A stretch of 32,318 nt of DNA. Source: Eubacterium sp. (lineage in GTDB: Bacteria > Bacillota > Clostridia > Eubacteriales > Eubacteriaceae). The notes below the pieces were generated by a model. The model was not told the origin of the DNA and made no database searches. It was given only the letters and a program-made list of their open reading frames with translations. Position 1 is the stretch's first letter. The number at the start of each line of letters is the position of its first letter. A program made the position numbers and the translations under genes. Shown piece by piece: positions 21,322 to 28,547 of the stretch. The stretch covers positions 1 to 32,318 of the forward strand of contig JAUNGS010000001.1 in assembly GCA_030524435.1 (NCBI GenBank). Direction: 5' to 3'.

Positions 21322-22515
21322 ATGGAAAAAAGTAATCGTCTCGCTTGGTTGGTTTTATTCGTAGCCTGTATTGCGAATTTTTCACCAAATTATTCTCAAT
21401 ACCAGTTATCCCCTCTGGCGCCTCAGCTCATGGAAAGCTTTGGCATGAACGCCTCCCAATTCAGCAGCATTTTTACTGCCGTTTTAATTCCATCAATTTT
21501 TTTAAGTCTCATCAGCGGTATTCTAACAGACCGTTTTGGCTTAAAGCGTGTCATTGGCATCGGGCTTTGTATTACAGCCCTGGGCAGCTGCCTCAAAATT
21601 TTTGCTGGAAGCTACGGCCAGCTGCTGATCTTTATGCTGATGACGGGCATCGGACCTACACTCCTCAATGCCAACAGCGCTAAAATCATCGGCAGCTATT
21701 TTTCAAAGGAAAAGAGCGTTACCATGATGAGTATTTTTCTGGTCTCCGCTACGCTGGCGATGACGGTAGGCATGGGCACAACAACCTTTTTCCCATCCAT
21801 CAGCAGCGCCTTCACCCTGGCGGCGATTATCAGTATCGTCGGCGTTGCTGCCTGGATGCTCGTCGTCAAAAATCCCGAAACCACCCCGACGGCTTCCGCC
21901 CACGGGCCAGGAATTCTCGAAGGCTTAAAAATCGTCGTAAAAAATAAATACGTTTGGCTGACAGGCCTTGGCCTGATTGGTGTTGTCGGCAGTGCCACCG
22001 CCATCAATGCTTTTCTGCCCACTGCCTTGGCTGAAAGAGGCATAGACAGTATTCAGGCCGGATTAATTTCATCCTTCATGCCCATCGGGAATATTATTGG
22101 CTGCCTGCTAATTCCTGTCATCGCTAATAAACTTGGCAAAAATAAGCTCATTATGGCTGTTTGTGCACTCATTGGTGCTCTTGGTGCCGCCTTTGCATGG
22201 AAAGCGCCGGAGGGTGCGCCACTCTTTGCAAGTCTCCTTTTAACCGGCGCAAGCCTCAGCGGTTTGGTTCCTCTGCTGATTCCTATTCCCATTCATATTA
22301 AGGAAATCGGTGCAGTCTATGCTGGAACCGCCGGCGGCTTCGTCAACACCATTGAGCTTTTAGGGGTTGTTTTAGTCCCCAGCTACATTATTGCTCCGAT
22401 TGCTGGAACGAATATGGATTTGTATTATCTGCTTTGTGGATTATGTGCCATCGCCGCACTGATTATCGTTTTTTTCTTACCCGAATTGGGGAGAAAAGCA
22501 ACTCAAAATATGTAA
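21322..22515 (+). CDS. MFS transporter (MFS-2)
   Basis: A 397-residue major facilitator protein with about 12 helices and the loop signature SGILTDRFGLKR near residues 65-76. A charged cytoplasmic middle loop lies between helices 6 and 7 (around NPETTPTASAHGP). The ATG at 21322 follows GAGGA; an upstream GTG start lacks a site. It is followed by URO-D-3 after 15 bases, so transporter and enzyme form one operon, which argues that it moves the substrate or product of URO-D-3. Substrate unknown; not closely similar to MFS-1 by eye. Confidence 0.9.
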   Translation: MEKSNRLAWLVLFVACIANFSPNYSQYQLSPLAPQLMESFGMNASQFSSIFTAVLIPSIFLSLISGILTDRFGLKRVIGIGLCITALGSCLKIFAGSYGQLLIFMLMTGIGPTLLNANSAKIIGSYFSKEKSVTMMSIFLVSATLAMTVGMGTTTFFPSISSAFTLAAIISIVGVAAWMLVVKNPETTPTASAHGPGILEGLKIVVKNKYVWLTGLGLIGVVGSATAINAFLPTALAERGIDSIQAGLISSFMPIGNIIGCLLIPVIANKLGKNKLIMAVCALIGALGAAFAWKAPEGAPLFASLLLTGASLSGLVPLLIPIPIHIKEIGAVYAGTAGGFVNTIELLGVVLVPSYIIAPIAGTNMDLYYLLCGLCAIAALIIVFFLPELGRKATQNM

Positions 22516-22530
22516 AAACAGGAGGATATT

Positions 22531-23913
22531 ATGAACACACAACAATTACAGGAAGCGCGCTGCAAAGATTTTAATGATTTTTACAACAACAAACTGCCAA
22601 AGCATGTACCTTTATCGATGATCCTGCCCTTCCATCTGATCGCCCAGTATGGAGAACAAAATCTCTTTGATTTTCAATACGACTACAGCAAGCTGAGGGA
22701 GCCCGTCTTAGAGCTTGCCGATAAAATTTATACCGATGGCTGCATCAGTTTTCCCGTAACCCAAAACAATGCCAGACCGCCGATGATGTATCAGCTGCTG
22801 GGCTCCCAATCCTTTGTCATGGGAAAAAACGGCTACGTCCAGCACCCCGAGGTTTCTGGGATGCACGAGGATGAATACGGCGAGCTGATTGCCGATCCCT
22901 TTACCTTCCTTATGGATAAGGTCATTCCACGTCAATATAAAAATCTCGATTTTAAAAACGAACCGGTAAAAGCGATGCGCAGCTTTATCACCGCCATGTG
23001 GTCCTTAGATGACGATATGATGTCTTCCATGCCTTGGTTTATGGAGCTCATCGAGAAAAAGGGCTACTATCCTGGAGCACCCCTTGGCTCCGCTACCTTT
23101 ACCCTGGCGCCCTTCGACTTTATCGCCGATCAGCTCAGAAGCTTCAGCGGCATCAGCATGGATATCCGCCGACACCGCTCAGAGCTTAAGGAAGCCGCAG
23201 AAGCTGTTATGCCTTTGATGTTCTACTGGGGACTTCCTGAAAATCCCCATCCTGAGGGCTTCGTTCTCAACCCGCTGCACATGCCTACCTTTATGCGTGA
23301 AAAAGATTTTGCTGAACTATGGTTCCCAACCTACAAAACAATGCTCGAGCAATTTGCCGCTAAAAACGCCCGAACCATGGTATTCTGCGAAAATGACTGG
23401 ATGCGATATCTCGATTATCTGCAGGAGCTGCCCGCCGGCACATTGCTGATGTTTGAATACGGCGATCCCAAAGCCATCAAAGACAAGCTAGGGGACAAGT
23501 TCCTGATCCAGGGCCTTTACCCCATCTCTCTCATCAGGCAAGGCACAAAGCAAGAGTGTATCGACAAGGCTAAAGAGATTTTGGACACGATGATGCCCGG
23601 CGGCGGCTATATCTTTGGCTTCGACAAAAACCCTCTGACCCTCGGAGATATCAATCTGGAAAACTATATCGCCGTTGCCGAATTTGTCCATGAATACGGC
23701 GTCTACGACAATCCAGGGGAAGCCTTTGGCACACCTTTAAACAGCGAGGGCTTTGTCTTTGATGAAAATATCATGAAGCCCCTGCATACAAAGTATCTGT
23801 TAAACTGGGAAGGCTTTAAATCAGAAAATCCCCTTGCCCCCGATATCGCCAAGCCCCGCATTGAAAAATATTCGGCACGTTTCTTTGATAAAATTATGAA
23901 TCTTCTTGTCTAA
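22531..23913 (+). CDS. URO-D-superfamily protein with C-terminal extension (URO-D-3)
   Basis: A 460-residue URO-D-fold protein, nearest to URO-D-2 (shared NGYVQHPEVSG, APFDFIADQLRSFSG, MDIRRHR). It differs in three ways. An N-terminal and internal insertion lengthens the first half, FEKNW is replaced by CENDW, and FEEDD by FEYGD. Most notably, after HEYGVYD, where the other two stop, it continues for 67 residues (394-460) containing NWEGF and ending in FFDKIMNLLV, which recalls the separate micro-proteins. AGGAGG precedes the ATG. No micro-gene follows it; the terminator comes after 22 bases. Probable methyltransferase-like activity, substrate unknown, probably activated by the Crp/Fnr protein. 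Confidence 0.85.
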   Translation: MNTQQLQEARCKDFNDFYNNKLPKHVPLSMILPFHLIAQYGEQNLFDFQYDYSKLREPVLELADKIYTDGCISFPVTQNNARPPMMYQLLGSQSFVMGKNGYVQHPEVSGMHEDEYGELIADPFTFLMDKVIPRQYKNLDFKNEPVKAMRSFITAMWSLDDDMMSSMPWFMELIEKKGYYPGAPLGSATFTLAPFDFIADQLRSFSGISMDIRRHRSELKEAAEAVMPLMFYWGLPENPHPEGFVLNPLHMPTFMREKDFAELWFPTYKTMLEQFAAKNARTMVFCENDWMRYLDYLQELPAGTLLMFEYGDPKAIKDKLGDKFLIQGLYPISLIRQGTKQECIDKAKEILDTMMPGGGYIFGFDKNPLTLGDINLENYIAVAEFVHEYGVYDNPGEAFGTPLNSEGFVFDENIMKPLHTKYLLNWEGFKSENPLAPDIAKPRIEKYSARFFDKIMNLLV

Positions 23914-23935
23914 GTAAAGCGGCACAAAGTAAAGA

Positions 23936-23963
23936 CCCCGATGCCAGGCATTGGGGCTTTTTT
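23936..23963 (+). terminator. Terminator of the MFS-2/URO-D-3 operon
   Basis: CCCCGATG pairs with CATTGGGG (one G-U) around a five-base loop, and is followed by C and six T. Confidence 0.85.
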
Positions 23964-23989
23964 CAATAAAAAATACATAACACCGCAGC

Positions 23990-24033
23990 TTGACATCCCC
24001 CACAAAAATCGCTAAACTAGTTCTATAAGAACT
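23990..24033 (+). promoter_or_regulatory. Promoter of the DUF2798 gene with palindrome at +1
   Basis: TTGACA (23990-23995), 17 bases, TAAACT (24013-24018). A perfect palindrome AGTTCT-ATA-AGAACT (24019-24033) covers the predicted start near 24025 and may be a repressor site. Confidence 0.75.
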
Positions 24034-24066
24034 CTCGAAACAGCTTTATACTATTTTTAAGACACT

Positions 24067-24115
24067 AAATGTCACTCTGCCACTGTCAGACGGCGGAGCT
24101 GGCATTTATTTTTTT
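24067..24115 (+). promoter_or_regulatory. Leader terminator (candidate attenuator) before the DUF2798 gene
   Basis: A hairpin of about 15 pairs joins 24067-24081 (AAATGTCACTCTGCC) with 24092-24107 (two G-U pairs, one bulged C), around a loop of about ten bases, and runs into a T-rich tract with seven consecutive T. It lies between the promoter and the coding start, about 50 bases before the ATG, so it should stop most transcripts unless relieved. Alternatively the promoter makes a short stand-alone RNA of about 90 bases. Confidence 0.65.
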
Positions 24116-24165
24116 GTCCAAAGGCCTTCGGGACTTCTCTCAATTTATTATAAAAGGAGTTTATC

Positions 24166-24630
24166 ATGCCTAAAACAAAACTTGAGTCCATCGTTTTTAC
24201 CGCCATCACGGCCTGGATCATGGTTTACATCATGACCCTTTACAACACCGTATTAGCCGGTGCACCCTTCACCAACACCGTCTTTTTAACTGCCCTGGGG
24301 GCCATGTGGCTGGAATTTGTCATCATCTTTTTATGCGCCTACTTTATTTCCAGTCCCTTAGCCAAGCACTTCGCCTTTAAAATTGTGCGCCCCGGCGACA
24401 GGCCCATTGCCATTATTCTGGCCATTCAGGTTTTTACCGTCATCTGTCAGGTGGCCCTGGCCAGCATCCTGGGAGTCTGGCACGGCCACGGCTTCACCAG
24501 CCAGTTTATTCCCCATTACCTGACGGCCTACTGCATGAATTTCATCATGGCCCTGCCTGTACAGCTGTTCATTGCCGGTCCCATTGCCCGGGGACTGTTT
24601 AGAAAAATCTTTGTTCAAAATGAAGCTTAA
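24166..24630 (+). CDS. DUF2798 family membrane protein
   Basis: A 154-residue protein with four hydrophobic segments (about 12-30, 42-62, 80-102, 118-138) arranged as two similar halves, each starting with a TAITAWIMVYIMTLYN-like stretch; this matches the DUF2798 family. A HGHGF motif lies between segments. Function in the family is unknown. AAAGGAG precedes the ATG. It is a single-gene unit bounded by the promoter and leader above and a bidirectional terminator below. Confidence 0.75.
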   Translation: MPKTKLESIVFTAITAWIMVYIMTLYNTVLAGAPFTNTVFLTALGAMWLEFVIIFLCAYFISSPLAKHFAFKIVRPGDRPIAIILAIQVFTVICQVALASILGVWHGHGFTSQFIPHYLTAYCMNFIMALPVQLFIAGPIARGLFRKIFVQNEA

Positions 24631-24674
24631 AAAAACAAGACCGATGCAAATTTTTGCATCGGTCTTGTTTTTTT
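24631..24674. terminator. Bidirectional terminator between the DUF2798 and glnN genes
   Basis: AAACAAGACCGATGCAAA and its complement (24653-24670) make a near-perfect 16-18 bp stem, with T runs on both strands. It serves both convergent genes. Confidence 0.9.
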
Positions 24675-24704
24675 ATAATCGAAGTGCTGCAGCGTTTTTG
24701 ATAT

Positions 24705-26828
24705 TTATACGTAGAACAGCAGATCCTCGTAGATCGGGTAGGGCCAGTATTTTTCACCCACCAAAGCTTCTAAGGCATCGGCCGGTTCTCTTAAGGCGTG
24801 CATGGCGCCGATAACCTCTTTATTGTAGAAGCTGGCCTGTTCGTAGCCCACTGCCATATCCGCAGCCTTATCCACGGTGGCTTCCAGAGCGTCCACAGCC
24901 TTGACCATCTGTGCAGACAGGGCGGAGACGCGTTCCAGCAGGGTTTCTTCGGCAGTGGCGTCTACAAAGCTGCCCAGGGCCTTTTTCTGGGTTAGAACTT
25001 CGGTGAGATCCTTGGTGTAATCCAGAACTGCCGGCAGGATTTCGCGCTTGGCCATGGAGAGCATGGTCTTGGCTTCAATATTGATGGTTTTGCTGTACTC
25101 TTCAAAGTGAATTTCCTGACGGGCTTCCAATTCGCCGTGGGTGTAAATGCCATGCTTGTTAAAGAGCTCGACATTCTTGGGTTCACAATAGGTTGCAAAG
25201 GCGTCGGGGGTGGTCTTTAAGTTAGGCAGACCGCGGCGGGCAGCCTCTTCAACCCATTCGTCGGAGTAGTTGTTGCCGTTGAACACAACACGCTTGTGTT
25301 CCTTGAGAGATTTTCTTAAAAGCTCTACCAGGGCTGTTTCAAAGTCATCCGCCTTTTCCAGAACGTCAGCGTACTCACCCAGCACCTCGGCAACCATCGT
25401 ATTTAAGGCGATGTTGGGGCCGGCGATGGACTGGTTGGAGCCCAGCATTCTGAATTCAAACTTGTTGCCGGTGAAGGCGAAGGGAGAGGTTCTGTTGCGG
25501 TCGGTGGCATCCACGATAAAGCTGGGGATTGCATCGACGCCCAGATCCATGACGAGATCCTTGGCGTTTTCCACAGACTCTCCTGTTTCCAAGGATTTCA
25601 GGGCCGGTGTCAGCTGATCTCCCAAGAAGATGGAGATGATAGCCGGCGGCGCTTCATTGGCGCCCAGACGATGGTCGTTGCCGGCGCTGGCTACGGTACA
25701 GCGCAGCAGCTCAGGATAGCGGTCCACCGCTTCGATGATGGCCACCAGGAAGGTTAAGAACTGCAGGTTTTCTTCGGGCTTTTTACCCGGATTCAGCAGA
25801 TTTTCCCCGGTGTTGGTGCTCATGGCCCAGTTGTTGTGCTTACCGGAGCCATTGACGCCTTCAAAGGGTTTTTCGTTGAGCAGGCAGTGCAGGTTGTGTC
25901 TGAAGGCAACGCGCTGCAGCGTTTCCATAATCAGCTGGTTGTTGTCGCAGGCCAGATTGGAGGTGGTGAACACCGGTGCCAATTCGTGCTGGGCCGGGGC
26001 AACCTCGTTGTGACGAGTTTTGGAGGGAATCCCTAATTCCCAGAGCTCATGGTCGACGTCGCGCATGTAGTGGCAGACGCGGCCGCGGATCTTACCAAAG
26101 TAGTGGTCGTCCTTTTCCTGTCCCTTGGGAGGCTTGCCGCCAAACAGAGTACGGCCGGTTAAGATTAAGTCCTTCCGCTTTTTGTACATATCCCGTTCCA
26201 CCAGGAAGTATTCCTGTTCCGCGCCGACGGTGGTGGTAACCTTGGTGACATCGGTTTTGCCGAAGAGCTTCAGGATACGGATGGCCTGATCGCTCAGCAC
26301 CTTCATGGAACGCAGCAGCGGTGTCTTTTTATCCAGGATTTCCCCGGAGTAGGAGATGAATGTCGTCGGAATGTACAGGGTTGTGCCCTTGACAAAGGCG
26401 AAGGATGTGGGGTCCCAGGCCGTATAGCCACGGGCTTCGAAGGTCGCTCTCAGACCGCCGGAGGGGAAGGAAGACGCATCGGGTTCACCCTTGATCAGCT
26501 CCTTGCCGGAGAATTCCATGATCACCTTGCCCTCGTCGGTGGGACTGATGAAGGCGTCGTGCTTTTCAGCGGTGATACCGGTCATCGGCTGGAACCAGTG
26601 GGTAAAGTGAGTGGCCCCCTGTTCCAGAGCCCAGTCCTTCATGGCGTTGGCCACAACCTCAGCCACATTTTCATCCAGGTGTTCATCCTCCTTGATGGTT
26701 TTCATCATGGACTGGTAAATGTGCTTGGGCAGACGCTTACGCATCACCGTAATATTGAATACGCGGGAACCAAACAGATCGATAACATCATTCTTGGAAT
26801 CTCTGACTTCCATTAATTCTTCAGACAT
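24705..26828 (-). CDS. glnN: Type III glutamine synthetase
   Basis: A 707-residue GSIII, which joins ammonium to glutamate using ATP. Length (about 700) and sequence mark type III rather than the 440-residue type I: the N-terminal domain with [19 protein letters not shown]-like [20 protein letters not shown], the GAEQEYFLV active-site strand (about 223-231), [14 protein letters not shown] and the C-terminal helical region. GGAGGC precedes the ATG. It is divergent from the glutamate synthase operon, so the two halves of the ammonium-assimilation cycle are adjacent. A 258-base leader with a terminator and a hairpin shared with the opposite operon indicates antitermination control. Confidence 0.96.
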   Translation of the reverse strand: MSEELMEVRDSKNDVIDLFGSRVFNITVMRKRLPKHIYQSMMKTIKEDEHLDENVAEVVANAMKDWALEQGATHFTHWFQPMTGITAEKHDAFISPTDEGKVIMEFSGKELIKGEPDASSFPSGGLRATFEARGYTAWDPTSFAFVKGTTLYIPTTFISYSGEILDKKTPLLRSMKVLSDQAIRILKLFGKTDVTKVTTTVGAEQEYFLVERDMYKKRKDLILTGRTLFGGKPPKGQEKDDHYFGKIRGRVCHYMRDVDHELWELGIPSKTRHNEVAPAQHELAPVFTTSNLACDNNQLIMETLQRVAFRHNLHCLLNEKPFEGVNGSGKHNNWAMSTNTGENLLNPGKKPEENLQFLTFLVAIIEAVDRYPELLRCTVASAGNDHRLGANEAPPAIISIFLGDQLTPALKSLETGESVENAKDLVMDLGVDAIPSFIVDATDRNRTSPFAFTGNKFEFRMLGSNQSIAGPNIALNTMVAEVLGEYADVLEKADDFETALVELLRKSLKEHKRVVFNGNNYSDEWVEEAARRGLPNLKTTPDAFATYCEPKNVELFNKHGIYTHGELEARQEIHFEEYSKTINIEAKTMLSMAKREILPAVLDYTKDLTEVLTQKKALGSFVDATAEETLLERVSALSAQMVKAVDALEATVDKAADMAVGYEQASFYNKEVIGAMHALREPADALEALVGEKYWPYPIYEDLLFYV

Positions 26829-27000
26829 AACAGCCTCCTATATTTTTTAGTATTTGGCCGCACCAGACGCTGCCAAACTATTTTTTCTCTCTTGGCTATG
26901 ATAATACACATGCCAGCTTATCTTGTAAAGAGAATTTCTTTAAAAACGCTCGGAATTCCGTGCATTTTTAAATTAAATCAAAAGAACGGGGCAGATATAC

Positions 27001-27049
27001 AAAAAGCGCCACCAAAGTATAAGTATCCTTTGATAGCGCCATTGCTGTC
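27001..27049 (-). promoter_or_regulatory. glnN leader: terminator overlapped by AATGGC-loop hairpin
   Basis: On the minus strand GCGCTATCAAAG pairs over all 12 bases (three G-U) with CTTTGGTGGCGC (27006-27039) and is followed by five U. A second hairpin, GACAGC-AATGGC-GCTATC (27032-27049, one C/A mismatch), uses the same GCTATC, so the two cannot form together. Eight bases further upstream is a third hairpin, GCGG-AAATTT-CCGC (27058-27071). Two small hairpins followed by an overlapped terminator is the layout of ANTAR-controlled leaders. The rest of the leader (26829-27000) shows nothing clear. Confidence 0.65.
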
Positions 27050-27092
27050 TTAACCCGGCGGAAATTTCCGCGTTTTTTAATTTTATGACGTC

Positions 27093-27121
27093 ATTATAAT
27101 ACTGTATCCACGACTTGTAAA
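27093..27121 (-). promoter_or_regulatory. glnN promoter
   Basis: On the minus strand TTTACA (27116-27121), 17 bases, TATAAT (27093-27098). The predicted start is near 27086, giving a 258-base leader. Confidence 0.8.
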
Positions 27122-27222
27122 GGGCTTTTTGAGGAAAAACTATCTGTAACGGTTATCATTTTTCACATTTTTTCAAAAGCACATTGTATACTATTTTGAA
27201 AACGTTTTGTGTATTTTTTGAG

Positions 27223-27251
27223 TTGCCTTTGTATACAATCTGTGATATAAA
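27223..27251 (+). promoter_or_regulatory. Candidate promoter of the glutamate synthase operon
   Basis: TTGCCT (27223-27228), 17 bases, TATAAA (27246-27251). Two copies of TTGTATAC (27184-27191 and 27230-27237) stand here 46 bases apart and may be binding sites. Other -10-like boxes exist, so the choice is tentative. The interval between glnN and this operon totals 618 bases and is otherwise regulatory. Confidence 0.45.
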
Positions 27252-27286
27252 TATTAAAACACAAGTTACATACTGTACACAACAAA

Positions 27287-27347
27287 GAACAATGGCGTTC
27301 CACCTGAAACACGCTTCCGAGTCATCGGCATCGACAGGTCTTTTTTT
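27287..27347 (+). promoter_or_regulatory. Glutamate synthase leader: AATGGC-loop hairpin and terminator
   Basis: GAAC-AATGGC-GTTC (27287-27300) presents the same hexaloop and closing C-G pair as in the glnN leader. It is followed by a terminator-like structure, ACCTG (27302-27306) with CAGGT (27335-27339) plus an inner CCGA-GTCA-TCGG hairpin, and seven T (27341-27347). The coding start is 100 bases further on, so transcription is probably attenuated here. Confidence 0.6.
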
Positions 27348-27446
27348 ATCTATAAAAGATATACGGTGATTTTTTTAGCGAGGTTTTAGTTCGTCGTGTT
27401 CTTTTTTAAATTGCAGAAACGATCCGTTTTAAGGAAGGAGTTCATT

Positions 27447-28547
27447 ATGTTAAGAGAAGGTCAAATCAGAATCCCCGCAGGCTGTGCGATCTCGGGGATC
27501 ATCCACCGAAAGGGAGAAAACATCATTAACGGCAGACAGATCGTCGATTCCATCGCGGTGATGCACGACCGTTCCAACGGCCTGGGCGGCGGCTTCGCCG
27601 GCTACGGCATCTACCCGGAATACGCCGATCTCTACGCCTTTCACGTGTTCTACGACGACCTGCGGGCCCGCCAGGAAACCGAGCGCTACCTGGACCGCTA
27701 CTTCGACGTGGTCAACATGAGCCGTATTCCCGTCAGAAAGAATCCGGCCATCAAGGATGAACCACTGATCTGGCGCTATTTCGTCAACCCCATCTTCACA
27801 AAAATTCAGGAGGAAAAGGGGGAGATCGACGAACAAAAATTCATCGTCGACACGGTTTTCTACATTAATACCTATATAGAAGGGGCCTACATTTTTTCCA
27901 GCGGCAAAAACATGGGGGTCTTTAAAGCCGTCGGCTTCCCCGAAGATGTGGGGGACTTCTACAAGCTGGAGGACTACAACGGCTACTGCTGGACTGCCCA
28001 CGGCCGTTATCCCACCAACACCCCGGGCTGGTGGGGCGGAGCCCATCCCTTCGCGCTGTTAGACTATTCCATCGTCCACAACGGCGAGATCTCGTCCTAC
28101 GACGCCAACCGCCGGTTCATCGAGATGTTTGACTACAAATGCAACCTGCTGACGGACACCGAGGTCATCACCTACATCATCGACTATTTAAATAGAAAAC
28201 AGGGCTTCGACTTCGACGACATCGCCAAGATCATCGCGGCGCCCTTCTGGGAAGAAATCGACGCCTTGCCCGAGGAAGAGGCCAAGCGCTGCAAGATCTT
28301 AAGAAACACCTTCTCCAGCCTGCTGATCACCGGCCCCTTCTCCATCATGTGCGGCTTCACCGACGGCCTCATGGCCTTAAACGACAGACTGAAGCTCAGA
28401 TCCATGGTCGCCGGCGAAAAGGACGACGTGGTCTACATCGCCAGCGAGGAAAGCGCCATCCGCGCCGTCTGCCCCGACGTCGAAAACATCTGGGCTCCCA
28501 AGGGCGGAGAGCCCATCATCATCCGCGTAGAACGGGAGGAAAAATAA
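27447..28547 (+). CDS. Glutamate synthase, glutamine amidotransferase (class II) subunit
   Basis: A 366-residue class II glutamine amidotransferase, the ammonia-releasing part of a split archaeal-type glutamate synthase. The putative nucleophile is Cys13 in PAGCAISGII, implying removal of a 12-residue propeptide. Conserved pocket elements are NGLGGGFAGYGIYP, HGRYPTNTPGWWGG and VHNGEISSYDANRR. The ATG at 27447 follows AAGGAGT; the longer frame upstream has no site and lies in the leader. The next subunit begins directly after its stop codon. It should act with the FMN subunit by channelling ammonia. Confidence 0.93.
   Translation: MLREGQIRIPAGCAISGIIHRKGENIINGRQIVDSIAVMHDRSNGLGGGFAGYGIYPEYADLYAFHVFYDDLRARQETERYLDRYFDVVNMSRIPVRKNPAIKDEPLIWRYFVNPIFTKIQEEKGEIDEQKFIVDTVFYINTYIEGAYIFSSGKNMGVFKAVGFPEDVGDFYKLEDYNGYCWTAHGRYPTNTPGWWGGAHPFALLDYSIVHNGEISSYDANRRFIEMFDYKCNLLTDTEVITYIIDYLNRKQGFDFDDIAKIIAAPFWEEIDALPEEEAKRCKILRNTFSSLLITGPFSIMCGFTDGLMALNDRLKLRSMVAGEKDDVVYIASEESAIRAVCPDVENIWAPKGGEPIIIRVEREEK

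Noticed and set aside
24067..24177. Upstream frame of 36 codons starting at ATG 24069 in the DUF2798 leader
   Set aside because: It has no ribosome site, lies in the terminator hairpin, and runs out of frame into the real gene.
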